64,000 nt of DNA from Litorilinea aerophila (lineage in GTDB: Bacteria; Chloroflexota; Anaerolineae; Caldilineales; Caldilineaceae): the NCBI RefSeq assembly GCF_006569185.2, contig NZ_VIGC02000015.1, positions 1 through 64,000 on the forward strand, in the 5' to 3' direction. The notes below the pieces were generated by a model that saw only the letters and a list, made by a program, of their open reading frames with translations, had not been told where the DNA came from and did not search any database. Of the stretch, positions 12,288 to 20,985 are shown piece after piece. The position numbers and the translations under genes were made by a program. Every line of letters starts with the position of its first letter. Position 1 is the stretch's first letter.

Positions 12288-12316
12288 AGTCTACCACGGG
12301 GGGCAGGCGTTGTCAA
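12288..12316 (-). promoter_or_regulatory. Sigma-70-like promoter of the T-box/ileS transcript
   Basis: On the minus strand TTGACA (12316-12311) and TAGACT (12293-12288) are separated by exactly 17 bases. They lie immediately upstream of the T-box leader, so the first transcribed base is expected near 12281. Confidence 0.75.
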
Positions 12317-12361
12317 GCTTTGCAGAATTTTGCCCAGGATTGTGCGGCGTGGCGCTGGCAC

Positions 12362-12412
12362 CCCGTCGATCCGGCCACCTCCGGCGGGCCGGAGATCCGT
12401 CCTACCCATGGG
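12362..12412. repeat. Palindromic repeat family C copy
   Basis: On the minus strand this reads as a GTAGG-C-GGTCTCC-GGCCCGCCGGAGG element, nearly the same as 22060-22104 and, in its first half, as 36784-36816. It contains the GGGTCTC/GGCCCGCC inverted pair and runs into a shared GGATCGACGGG tail. It lies between the DEAD-box gene stop and the T-box promoter. Confidence 0.7.
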
Positions 12413-12455
12413 GACCCAATCGGTGCAGCCTCCTGCGCCTAAGAAACTCCCTCGC

Positions 12456-13748
12456 TTAAGAAGAGGTGGCCCCTGCGGGGCGGCCTGCGGCCTTGCGGCT
12501 CACCGAGGAGCGGTGAAACCGACTCTGGCGGCGAGGGGCATGGGAACCGGCAGCGCTGCGGCGACGCCGGCGGGCGTGACGTGTCTGCGCCTGGGAAGCC
12601 TGGCTCCCGTAGCGCTCTGGCATGAAATCGCCGTAGTCCAGGCCGGCCAACTGGCGGCGCTCGATGGTGGCCCCCAGAACCCGCTCGATGTCCCGCACCA
12701 TGCCCTCATCGCCTTGTTCGGCGAAGGTAAAGGCCTCGCCGGTCTGGTGGGCACGGCCTGTGCGGCCAATGCGATGGGTATAGGCGTCCACTGTGTTGGG
12801 CATGTCGAAATTGATCACGTGGCTGATCTCGGCCACGTCGATCCCCCGGGCCGCGATGTCGGTGGCCACCAGGATGTCGTAGCGGCCCTTCCGGAAGCCG
12901 TTTAGCGCCGCCTGGCGGCGATTCTGGGTCATGTTGCCCTGCAGGGCAGCGACGCGGTACCCCTCCCGATCCAGCGTCTGGGCCAGGTTGCGGGCACGCC
13001 GCTTGGTGCGGGTGAAGACCAGGACACGCCCTGTGGCCAGGCGGGGCAACAGGGAGAGCAGGAGCCTCTCCTTCAGCCGCCCCGGCACCGGGTAGAGCGC
13101 GTGATCCACCGTCTCGGCGGGCGCGGTCATCCCGATTTGGACCGTGACCGGGTTATCCAGGATCTGGTCGGCGAGCAGGCGGATCTCCTCCGGCATGGTG
13201 GCCGAGAAGAAGAGGGTCTGGCGTTGGGTGGGCAGATGGGTGAGGATGCGCCGGATGTCGGGCAAAAAGCCCATGTCGCACATGCGATCAGCCTCATCCA
13301 GAATCAACACTTCCACGCCGGACAGGTCCAGCTGGCCATCGCCCAGGTGGTCCAGGAGGCGACCCGGGCAGGCCACAATCACCTCTGGACCACGGCGCAG
13401 GGCGGCGCTTTGGGCCCGTTTGCTTACCCCGCCATAGATGGTGACGCTGCGTACTTTGGTCCGCTTGCCCAGCACGGTGCAGGCCTCGTGGATCTGTTCG
13501 GCCAGCTCCCGGGTCGGGGCGATAATCAGCACCCGGGGACGCCGCAGGGGGCCCTGGGTCAGGCGCTGCAACACAGGCAGCATGAACGCGGCCGTCTTGC
13601 CCGTGCCGGTCTGGGCCAGCCCCAGGACATCTCGTCCCTGGAGCACCAGGGGAATCGCCTGTTGTTGGATGGGGGTGGGGGTCACAAATCCAGCGGCATC
13701 AATACCGGCGAGGATGCGCGCGTCGAGGGAAAAATCGGTAAAATTCAC
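12456..13748 (-). CDS. DEAD-box ATP-dependent RNA helicase
   Basis: The 430-residue protein carries all main DEAD-box motifs in order: Q motif with the FxD upstream region (residues 3-28), AQTGTGKT (motif I, about 45), PTRELAEQ (Ia), the DEAD box in LILDEADRM (about 150), SAT (motif III), and HRIGRTGR (motif VI, about 325). It ends in a short basic Arg/Ser-rich tail (RHARRRRRSAAG) suited to RNA binding, as in RhlE/CshA-type helicases. Such proteins unwind RNA in ribosome assembly and cold adaptation. A clear AAGGAG sits before the ATG. It is transcribed towards the T-box/ileS unit but a repeat lies between, so it is probably a separate transcript. Confidence 0.93.
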   Translation of the reverse strand: MNFTDFSLDARILAGIDAAGFVTPTPIQQQAIPLVLQGRDVLGLAQTGTGKTAAFMLPVLQRLTQGPLRRPRVLIIAPTRELAEQIHEACTVLGKRTKVRSVTIYGGVSKRAQSAALRRGPEVIVACPGRLLDHLGDGQLDLSGVEVLILDEADRMCDMGFLPDIRRILTHLPTQRQTLFFSATMPEEIRLLADQILDNPVTVQIGMTAPAETVDHALYPVPGRLKERLLLSLLPRLATGRVLVFTRTKRRARNLAQTLDREGYRVAALQGNMTQNRRQAALNGFRKGRYDILVATDIAARGIDVAEISHVINFDMPNTVDAYTHRIGRTGRAHQTGEAFTFAEQGDEGMVRDIERVLGATIERRQLAGLDYGDFMPERYGSQASQAQTRHARRRRRSAAGSHAPRRQSRFHRSSVSRKAAGRPAGATSS

Positions 13749-14216
13749 GTAAAGTACTCCTTGACTCGATGGTCACTGCATTGAGCCAAGTCGCACCCTC
13801 AGCCCGATGACAAATTGAATGGATGGCAAACTTCGTTGCCGATTGTACGGCGAGCCCGCTGGCTGCCGTCTGATGGCCCGGGTAAACCCGTTGGATCTCC
13901 GCCGGACAAACCCAGTGTAACAGAGGACGGGCCTTTTCCCTAATTTCCCGGTGGCCCAAATCCACAAGACTCGCATGGAAGCGGCAAGATGGGCAGGCCG
14001 CGCCGCGCCCCTGTACCCTGGCTTCGTTGACATTCGCCCCCCCTGCCGGTAAGATACCCGTGCAACATCTGGCGCCTTCCCGGACGCCGAGGGCAGGGCA
14101 GGGAAATTCGCCTGCACCTCCTGCCGGCAGACGGGCTCCTGGCGGGACTTTACCAACAAGCAGCCCAGAGCGCCCGGATTTTTCCCGCCAAAGGCGGGAA
14201 CCGCGCCGGGCAGGTC
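13749..14216. other. Divergent intergenic region, no gene seen
   Basis: This 468-bp region separates the divergent DEAD-box and CNNM genes and must contain both promoters. A TACAAT hexamer on the minus strand near 13840 is a possible -10 box for the helicase but lacks a good -35. No repeat family copy or structured RNA was recognised. The long 5' region would fit cold-shock-type leader control, which is only a guess. Confidence 0.4.
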
Positions 14217-15551
14217 ATGAATATGTCACTGTTTGCTGAACTGCTGATCCTTTTCCTTTTACTGGCCGCCAATGGCTTTCTCGCCATGTCCGAGCTGGCC
14301 GTCGTCTCGGCACGTCGGGCACGGCTGCAACAGATGGCGGAAGAAGGCCATGCTGGGGCCCGGCTCGCCCTGGAGCTGGTGGACGCGCCGGGCCGCTTCC
14401 TCTCCACCGTCCAGATTGGTATCACCCTGGTGGGCATCGTCGCCGGTGCCTTCGGCGGCGTGACCCTTTCGGACAACCTGGAACGCTTTCTGGGCAACGT
14501 TCCCCTGCTGGCGCCCTACAGCCGGCCCCTGGCGGTCACCGTGGTGGTGGCCGGCATCACCTACCTCTCCCTGGTCCTGGGGGAGCTGCTCCCCAAACGC
14601 CTGGCCCTGCGCAACGCCGAAGGCATCGCCGCCTCGGTGGCGGGCATCATGGCGCGCCTGGCGGCCCTGGCTGCGCCCCTGGTCAGCCTCCTCAGCGTCT
14701 CCACCGACCTGATCTTGAAACTCTTCGGCATCCAACCCCTCCAGGAACCGACCATTTCGGAAGAGGAAATCCGCCTCATGCTGGAACAGGGCGCCCAGAC
14801 CGGTGTGTTTGAGCCCCTGGAGGAAGAGATTGTGGGGCAGGTCTTCCGCCTGGCCGACCGTAAGATCAGCGCGCTGATCACCCCCCGGCCGGAGATCGTC
14901 TGGATCGACATCCACGACTCACCCGACGTGATTCGGGACAAGGTCCTGAGCAGTGGGCGCTCCCGCTTTCCCGTGGCCGATGGCTTCCTGGACAACGTGG
15001 TGGGCATCGTCCTGGCCAAGGACCTGCTGGCCCAGTGTATGTCCGGCCAACCCCTGGACATCCAGGCGGTGATGCGTCCGGCCCTCTTCGTACCGGAGAG
15101 CATGCCCGCGCTGAACGTCATCGAGCGCTTCAAGGAGACCCGCTCCAAGATCGCGCTGGTCATCGACGAGTTCGGCGGCGTGGAAGGGCTGGTCACCATG
15201 GACGACATCATGGAGGCCATCGTCGGTGAGATCCCCGGCCCCGATGAGATCGAAGAGGTGGAGGCCGTGCAGCGGGATGACGGCTCCTGGCTCATCGATG
15301 GCCTCTTCCCCCTGGACGACTTCAAAGAGTTGCTCCAGTTGCCGGATCTCCCCGAGGATGTGGAAGGCCACTACCAGACCATGGGCGGCCTGGTCATGGC
15401 CATCCTGGGGCAGGTTCCCAAGGTGGGCGACGTGGTGGACTGGCAGAATCTGCGCATCGAGGTGGTGGACATGGACGGCCGCCGGGTGGACAAAGTCCTG
15501 GTGCGGCCCCTTCCGCCCCCCGACAGCGGGGAGCAGAAGGCAGCCGCCTGA
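14217..15551 (+). CDS. CNNM/CBS-pair/CorC-HlyC domain membrane protein (hemolysin-family transporter-like)
   Basis: The 444-residue protein has the standard order of the hemolysin C/CNNM family. An N-terminal CNNM (DUF21) domain of three to four helices covers about residues 1-190, with FLAMSELAVVSARRARL at its start and the GELLPKRLALR signature near 120. A pair of CBS domains follows (about 205-335), including TPRPEIVWID and the DEFGGVEGLVTMDDIMEAIVGEI run. The CorC_HlyC domain is at the end (about 345-430). Family members take part in magnesium or cobalt efflux or tolerance; the 'hemolysin' name is historical. The stop is only 12 bp from the convergent MBL gene stop. Confidence 0.9.
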   Translation: MNMSLFAELLILFLLLAANGFLAMSELAVVSARRARLQQMAEEGHAGARLALELVDAPGRFLSTVQIGITLVGIVAGAFGGVTLSDNLERFLGNVPLLAPYSRPLAVTVVVAGITYLSLVLGELLPKRLALRNAEGIAASVAGIMARLAALAAPLVSLLSVSTDLILKLFGIQPLQEPTISEEEIRLMLEQGAQTGVFEPLEEEIVGQVFRLADRKISALITPRPEIVWIDIHDSPDVIRDKVLSSGRSRFPVADGFLDNVVGIVLAKDLLAQCMSGQPLDIQAVMRPALFVPESMPALNVIERFKETRSKIALVIDEFGGVEGLVTMDDIMEAIVGEIPGPDEIEEVEAVQRDDGSWLIDGLFPLDDFKELLQLPDLPEDVEGHYQTMGGLVMAILGQVPKVGDVVDWQNLRIEVVDMDGRRVDKVLVRPLPPPDSGEQKAAA

Positions 15552-15563
15552 ACTTCGGAGCCG

Positions 15564-16358
15564 TCACGCCTCCGGGTAGATCACGTGGCTGTTGTAGGGG
15601 ATGATGAGGGGACGGGGGCCGTCGGCGGGGAACTGGGCAGCCCATTCCGCCGGATCGTAGTTGCGTTTGACAAAACAGGCGTAGTGGGCCGGCACGGCCG
15701 TGCGCAGACCCAGCGCCCGGGCCATCTTGACCGAGCCGTCAAAGAAGGGGAATTCCCCTTCGGTGGGATGGGTGGTGAGCAGGCCGATCTCCGGCTGCAG
15801 GGCCCGGATGGGTGCGAGGAGTTCCTCATGGTCGGCGAAGGTGTTGATGGGGTCGCCGGAAATGTAGATCCGCACCGGGCCGGCCTCCAGCACGTAGCCC
15901 AGATGCTGGACATCCGGAGCCGGGATGCCGTCTTCGGGTGCGCCCTGGGGAGGCTTGGCCCACACGGCGTGGGCGCGCATGGTGCCCAAAGTCGCCTGCT
16001 CGCCAGCCGCGAGGGTGGTCAGCAACGAAGCGGGGATACCATGTTCCGCCATGTTGGCCACGCTCTCGGACGGCCCCACAAAGCGGCACTGGGGAAACGC
16101 AGCATGGATACGCAACAGGGACTCGATACAGGTGTGATCCCTGTGATTGTGGGTCAACAGGACAAAGTCGGTGGGCAGGGTGGCCTCGTCCAGAGGGGGC
16201 TGGGAGTGGATGAAGCGGTCGGCGGGCCGCTCCCGCGGGAAGTACGGGTCCACCTGGACGACGGTTCCGGCCTCATCCTTGAAAGCGAAGGAGCTCTGTC
16301 CGAACCAGTGAATGGCCACCTTTCCCGCCGGCACGGCCAGGTCGGTCAATGGATGCAT
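15564..16358 (-). CDS. MBL-fold metal-dependent hydrolase (UlaG-like)
   Basis: The 264-residue protein opens with a WFGQSSFAFK segment typical of UlaG-like beta-lactamase-fold hydrolases, followed by VQVDPYFPRERP and the metal site THNHRDHT (about residues 75-82), which keeps the HxHxDH ligands. A later GDPIN segment supplies the bridging aspartate, and a conserved C-terminal PAHYACF histidine is present. Relatives are lactonases or phosphodiester hydrolases; the substrate here is unknown. ATG 16358 has GGAGG six bases upstream, and the region further upstream is a repeat, so longer starts are unlikely. Confidence 0.82.
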   Translation of the reverse strand: MHPLTDLAVPAGKVAIHWFGQSSFAFKDEAGTVVQVDPYFPRERPADRFIHSQPPLDEATLPTDFVLLTHNHRDHTCIESLLRIHAAFPQCRFVGPSESVANMAEHGIPASLLTTLAAGEQATLGTMRAHAVWAKPPQGAPEDGIPAPDVQHLGYVLEAGPVRIYISGDPINTFADHEELLAPIRALQPEIGLLTTHPTEGEFPFFDGSVKMARALGLRTAVPAHYACFVKRNYDPAEWAAQFPADGPRPLIIPYNSHVIYPEA

Positions 16359-16459
16359 GGGAAACCTCCGTAGTATTAGTCCGAAGTCTGGAGTCCGGAG
16401 TTCGAAGTCCGGGGTACACTGGATAATCACCTTGAAAAACGTGAGCACAAGGATACGGC

Positions 16460-17125
16460 ATGTCTAGCCAGGAAGGCGTTATCAAATTTCGACTTGAATT
16501 TACTCCTGGGCCGCCCCTGCCTGCCGAAGGCCTGCAAGAGATCAACCACTGGCGCCAGCTTCTCTACGGCCGGCGGCTCATCGGCCAGGATCCGGGTCGC
16601 TACGGCGGTTACGGCTTCGGCAATATCAGCCGGCGGCTCCCGCCCTTCCCCGCGGAGCCAGGCAGACGGCGCTTCGTCATCAGCGGCACCCAGACCGGCC
16701 ACCTGGAGACCCTGGGGCCCCAGCATTATGCCATTGTTACCGGATGGGATCCAGACCAGAACCTGGTGATTGCCCAGGGCCCCATCCGCCCTTCATCCGA
16801 ATCCCTGACCCACGGCACCGTCTACGACCAGGATGAAACCATCCGCTGGGTGATGCATGTCCACTCCCCAGAGCTGTGGCAACAGGCTTCCCAGCTGGGC
16901 CTGCCCACCACCGCGGCCCATGTGCCCTATGGGACGCCAGCCATGGCCCGGGAGGTGGAGCGACTCTTCCGGGAGACGGACGTGCGCCACCGGGGCATCT
17001 TTGCCATGGGCGGCCACGAGGACGGCATCGTGGCCTTCGGCGCCACGGCCGAAGAAGCGGGGATGGTCCTGCTGGACACACTGGCAGCCACCGTGACAAG
17101 TGGCCGGCCTGGGGCCGATGATTGA
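16460..17125 (+). CDS. Class II aldolase/adducin-family protein
   Basis: The 221-residue product has the class II aldolase fold signatures: GNISRRLP near residue 53, the ISGTQTGHLETL stretch, and the zinc site HVHS (about 134-137) with a further histidine in the GGHEDGIV segment near 178. Family enzymes (for example fuculose- or ribulose-phosphate aldolases) use zinc to cleave or epimerise sugar phosphates; this member is more distant, and its substrate cannot be read from sequence. The divergent MBL hydrolase gene starts 101 bp away, with short CCGGAGT/CCGAAGT direct repeats between them. Confidence 0.75.
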   Translation: MSSQEGVIKFRLEFTPGPPLPAEGLQEINHWRQLLYGRRLIGQDPGRYGGYGFGNISRRLPPFPAEPGRRRFVISGTQTGHLETLGPQHYAIVTGWDPDQNLVIAQGPIRPSSESLTHGTVYDQDETIRWVMHVHSPELWQQASQLGLPTTAAHVPYGTPAMAREVERLFRETDVRHRGIFAMGGHEDGIVAFGATAEEAGMVLLDTLAATVTSGRPGADD

Positions 17126-17176
17126 AATCATCGGCTGACACACGCCAAGTGCGTTGAAACGCACTTTCGCTTCGCC

Positions 17177-19786
17177 CTACTGCCCGCCGTCGCGCGGCAG
17201 GCGGCGGACCACCCCGGTTCCGCCGTCCAGCTCCACCCAGTCGCCGTCCGCCAGCCAGGCGGTCAGCCCCCGCAGTCCCACCACCGCCGGGATGCCCAGC
17301 TCCCGGGCCACAATGGCAGCATGGGAGAGGAGACTGCCCCGCTCCACCAGCAGCCCGGCGGCCATGGGCAAGATCAGGATCCAGCCGGGGTCGGTGTGCT
17401 CGGCCGCCACGATGTCCCCCGGCTCCAGGCCGGCCGTCAGAGGATCCCGCACCACCCGCACCCGTCCCCGGACCACGCCGGGGCAACAGCCCAGGCCCTG
17501 CTTGGAACCAGCCGCCGGCCCGGGCTGCTCCTCCCGGGAGTCGGCCTGGAAGCGGTTGCCCCGGTGTACCATGCCCCGGGTGACAAAGCGTTCCGCCGGG
17601 GCTTCCATGGCCGCATAGCGGGCAAACTCGGCCCGCCGCACCGAGACCAGCCCCCGCAGATCGGCACAGGTGGTGGTACCATCGACAAAGCCGAAGATTT
17701 CATCCACCTCCAGGTAGAAGACATCCGCCGGGTCGTCCAGGGCATCCACTTCGTAGAGGCGCTTGCCCAGCTCGCGGAAGATCTGGCGGGCCCGGCCAAA
17801 GACCCGGGTGCGGGCAAAGCGCAGATTCTCCCGATCCCGCACCCGTCGGCGGGTCTGCTGCAAAACCCAGCGAAAAAGCCAGCGCCGCCAGAAACTCTGC
17901 CCAATCCCCGCCAGGGCCTGCTGCTCGGCCTGGTCCCGTGTGCCTGTCCGTTCCGGCGCCTCCAGGCCCGGCTGGCCCAGCGCCGCCAGTTGTCCCACGG
18001 CCCGCAACAGGGGCAGGGGATCGTCGTGGAGGGTGGGGCTCTCCAGCTTGAGCTCGCTGCGACATCGCTCGCCGAACTCTTCCAGGTAGGCCCTGTAGGC
18101 CCGCTGGAAAGCAGGGGCGTGGGGCAGGGAGGCCTCGATCTCGGCCCGGGTGCCCGTCTGGAGGCGGCGGACAAAGCCCGGGTCGGCCGCCTGGGCATCC
18201 AGGACCAGCCGGGCCAGCTCCCGCACCCGTTCGGCCGGTTCCGCGCTGATCATCCCGCCGCTGCCGCTCAGCAGATCGTTGCGCAGGCTGCCTGTGGTGT
18301 CGCCACACCAGGCGGCGGTCAAGCGGCCCAGCACGCCGTAGAAAATCATGGCGAAGAAGTCGTTCAACAGGGGCGCATCCCAGCGAGTGAGCAACAGACG
18401 CTCCAGCCGCTGGTAGTAGGCCACCAGCTCGTCAGCCCGCAACGCCGTCAGATCTGGCCGCCCCTGGCCCAGGGCGTCCGCCAGCCGCCGATAGAAGGCC
18501 CGCTTACGCCGCTCCAGCAGGAGGAAGTTCAACACCAGTCCCAGGCTCGTGCGCAGGAGGTAGAGGCGATCCAGCCAGCGCTGCCGCCAGGTGCTCTGGT
18601 CCAACTCCGCGACCAGGCTGTCGGGCAGGCTCTCCTTCACGCCCATCATCTGCTCCATGAAGTGGCGGTTGGCGCGAAAGCCGGGCAGCAGGGCCAGCAC
18701 CCGGTACCAGTTCAGGAGGTTGTAGTAGATGCGCCCCCGGATCAGGCCAATCATGGCGGCGAAGACGTGGCGGTTGGCCTGGATGACCCCCTCCGGCACG
18801 TACAAGATGCGACAGAACTGCTGGTAGACCTCCTCATAGGCCCGCCGGGCGAAGGAGTAGGTCAGGGGTGTGGTCATGCCGCCATAGCTCTCGATGATGT
18901 TGCTGTTGTCCCACAGCACCGGCGGTGCGTCGGGATCGGGCAGATCCGCCAGGCCGGTGATGGGACGGGACTGGAGCAGATAGAGCTGGCCGTCGCCGGC
19001 CAGGGCCCACTCGATGTCCTGGGGGCGGCTGAAGATGGCGGCGGCCCGACGGGCCAGGGCTGCCACGGCCCGGATCTCTGCATCCGTCAGGAGTGGGGCA
19101 TCCTCGTGCTGAAGGTGACGCTCCAGCACGGTGCCGTCTGCCTGCACCCGGTAGGTATCCCCCTGCTCGTGGCCGGCCACCAGGCCTTCGGCCAGGCCCT
19201 GCACCGCGGCCACCACGGCTACGATGCGCCGGCCACTGACAGGATCCGCGCTGAAGGCCACCCCGGACACCCGGGCCTCCACCATCCGCTGGATGATCAC
19301 GCCGGGCGGGGGAGGCGGCAGGGGCAGGCCATGCTCCCGGCGATAGGCAAAGACCCGTTCGCTGAAGCCGGAGCGCCAGACTTCCACCAGGCGCTGGGGA
19401 ACCTGGTCGGGGGGGACGTTCAGGAAGCTGCACAGCTGCCCGGCGAAGGAGTGGCCGCGGCTGTCTTCGTCGGGCGCGGACGAGCGCACAGCCAGGAGGC
19501 TGCCGTCGCCGGCCAGGTCCGCGCTCGCGGCCGCCAGCTCGGTCAGCAACGCAGGGGGCAGGCGGAGGTGGGCCAGGGCGGCCTGGGCTGCGCCCGCGTC
19601 GGTTGCCCGGGCCAGGGCATCCTGCTGCTCTGGAGAAAGGGCGGCCAGGAGGGCCGAAGGCGCCACGAAGTACCAGGGCGGCACAGGCAGCCCCGCGCCG
19701 CCGGCAAGGGCCAGCCCGCGGGCCTTGCCCGAGAGTTCCGGCAGGGATTCAGGGGAGCAGGCGTCGAACACGAAGGTAGGCTTCAT
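17177..19786 (-). CDS. PEP-utilising/pyruvate phosphate dikinase-type phosphotransferase with rifampin-phosphotransferase-like layout
   Basis: The 869-residue protein starts with an ATP-grasp domain of the PPDK/PEP synthase type (about 1-310): GKARGLALA, AVRSSAPDEDS, and IEWALAGDGQLYLLQSRP. A long helical middle region (about 320-750) follows, opening with NSNIIESYGGMTTPLT. The swivel domain at the end has the phosphohistidine in GSLLSHAAIVAREL. The PEP-binding barrel of PpsA and PPDK is missing. That three-part arrangement, and the size, match rifampin phosphotransferase and related 'PEP/pyruvate-binding' enzymes, so it should move a phosphate from ATP via His to an acceptor bound by the middle domain. 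The acceptor is unknown and rifampin is only one possibility. The first ATG (19786) is used; a TTG nine codons upstream also keeps the frame. Confidence 0.8.
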   Translation of the reverse strand: MKPTFVFDACSPESLPELSGKARGLALAGGAGLPVPPWYFVAPSALLAALSPEQQDALARATDAGAAQAALAHLRLPPALLTELAAASADLAGDGSLLAVRSSAPDEDSRGHSFAGQLCSFLNVPPDQVPQRLVEVWRSGFSERVFAYRREHGLPLPPPPPGVIIQRMVEARVSGVAFSADPVSGRRIVAVVAAVQGLAEGLVAGHEQGDTYRVQADGTVLERHLQHEDAPLLTDAEIRAVAALARRAAAIFSRPQDIEWALAGDGQLYLLQSRPITGLADLPDPDAPPVLWDNSNIIESYGGMTTPLTYSFARRAYEEVYQQFCRILYVPEGVIQANRHVFAAMIGLIRGRIYYNLLNWYRVLALLPGFRANRHFMEQMMGVKESLPDSLVAELDQSTWRQRWLDRLYLLRTSLGLVLNFLLLERRKRAFYRRLADALGQGRPDLTALRADELVAYYQRLERLLLTRWDAPLLNDFFAMIFYGVLGRLTAAWCGDTTGSLRNDLLSGSGGMISAEPAERVRELARLVLDAQAADPGFVRRLQTGTRAEIEASLPHAPAFQRAYRAYLEEFGERCRSELKLESPTLHDDPLPLLRAVGQLAALGQPGLEAPERTGTRDQAEQQALAGIGQSFWRRWLFRWVLQQTRRRVRDRENLRFARTRVFGRARQIFRELGKRLYEVDALDDPADVFYLEVDEIFGFVDGTTTCADLRGLVSVRRAEFARYAAMEAPAERFVTRGMVHRGNRFQADSREEQPGPAAGSKQGLGCCPGVVRGRVRVVRDPLTAGLEPGDIVAAEHTDPGWILILPMAAGLLVERGSLLSHAAIVARELGIPAVVGLRGLTAWLADGDWVELDGGTGVVRRLPRDGGQ

Positions 19787-19806
19787 GGTTGCATGGTAGA
19801 CTTTTC

Positions 19807-19835
19807 TTGACAAATGCCATCATGGTGGCTACTCT
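19807..19835 (+). promoter_or_regulatory. Possible promoter of the ctaG gene
   Basis: TTGACA at 19807-19812 is followed after 17 bases by TACTCT at 19830-19835. It points to the ctaG start 70 bp downstream and overlaps the 5' end of the divergent phosphotransferase gene. Confidence 0.45.
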
Positions 19836-19902
19836 ACCCCTATAGTCGGCAACCATCGGGGATGGAAGCCGGGGCGCTTCCATCCGATTGTGATGCAACC
19901 TC

Positions 19903-20856
19903 ATGAACCTGTCAACAATGGGCTGGCAACTGACTGCGTTGGGGGTGTTGCTGGCCGTGGGTGGCCTCTACCTGCTGGCCTGGCTGCGGCTGCGGAAACG
20001 GCTTCCGGGCCATGGGCGCGTCAGTTTTGCCCGGGGAGAGCGCCTGGCGGCATGGAGCGCTGGCGTCCTGCTCCTGCTGACGGCGCTGGCCTCGCCCATG
20101 CAGGCATGGAGCCCATACCTGCTGACGGCGCGCACCTTCCAGATGGTGTTGCTCTACATGTTAGTACCGCCGCTATTGTGGCTGGCCTGCCCGTTCCACG
20201 TCATCCTGCGGGGCATGCCCTTCGCCGTGCGACGCCCCCTGGTCTCCTGGCTGCGCCGGGGGCGGAGGAGCCGATGGTTCCGGCTGGTTGTCCACCCGGC
20301 CACAGCCTGGTTTGCTTTCCTCAGCGGCATGCTGCTCTGGCATGATCCGCGCCTGACCAACTGGGTGTTGGACCGGGAAATGGCCCGCCTGCTGGAGCCC
20401 TGGCTGCTGCTGGGCGTGGCCCTCTTCTTCTGGCGCCATGTGACCAACACGGGCCCTCGGATTCGCCGGGCCTGCCCTGGCTGGGGCAGCGTGGCCGCCA
20501 TTCTGGGGGTGGAAATCCCCAACATGGTGGCAGGCGTCACCATCGCCTTTTCCAGCGCCCCCCTGTACAGCCACTACGTCCAGGTTCGGGCCGCCTGGCC
20601 GGCCCAGGTCCAGCCCCCCCTGCCCCTGGGCCTGATGGAGGACCAGATGCTCAGCGGTGCGCTGGTCTGGGTCGTGGGCAGCCTGGTCTACATCTCCACC
20701 ATCGTCCTCCTCCTCAACCGGCTCTTTGCCCAGGATGGCAGCACCGGTCCCCAGCATCTTCTCCATTGGGACGCCCACGACAAGCTCGTGGCACCCGGCC
20801 TGGAATATCGGGCCCGCCAGAATATCCTGCGCAACGTGGATCTGGACCATCATTAG
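19903..20856 (+). CDS. ctaG: Cytochrome c oxidase assembly protein, CtaG/Caa3 type
   Basis: This 317-residue protein has about seven membrane helices and matches the Caa3_CtaG family, which assists copper insertion into the CuB centre of cytochrome oxidases. Conserved features include several Trp/His/Pro positions, such as MLLWHDPRLTNW (about residue 145), FFWRHVTNTGP and the end region with DAHD. The C-terminal tail after the last helix is soluble. Start ATG 19903 is the first in frame after the stop. The oxidase genes themselves are not in this window. A UbiA prenyltransferase is convergent downstream; heme O synthase is a UbiA member, but this neighbour looks different. Confidence 0.85.
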   Translation: MNLSTMGWQLTALGVLLAVGGLYLLAWLRLRKRLPGHGRVSFARGERLAAWSAGVLLLLTALASPMQAWSPYLLTARTFQMVLLYMLVPPLLWLACPFHVILRGMPFAVRRPLVSWLRRGRRSRWFRLVVHPATAWFAFLSGMLLWHDPRLTNWVLDREMARLLEPWLLLGVALFFWRHVTNTGPRIRRACPGWGSVAAILGVEIPNMVAGVTIAFSSAPLYSHYVQVRAAWPAQVQPPLPLGLMEDQMLSGALVWVVGSLVYISTIVLLLNRLFAQDGSTGPQHLLHWDAHDKLVAPGLEYRARQNILRNVDLDHH

Positions 20857-20985
20857 TACGGCCCGGCAGAAGCAGAAATAGGTCCAGAGAAGCTGTGTCG
20901 TGGATGGCCCGGAGTCTGGGGTCCGAAGTCCAACGGAGCCCGTAGGTCCCGCATCGTTGGGGAGATGCATCCGGGGAAAACCCGG

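Noticed and set aside
16381-16415. A possible tRNA T-loop near GAGTTCGAAGTCC
   Set aside because: The surrounding bases are simple direct repeats of CCGAAGT/CCGGAGT; no acceptor, D or anticodon arms can be folded. No other tRNA-like signal was found in the window.
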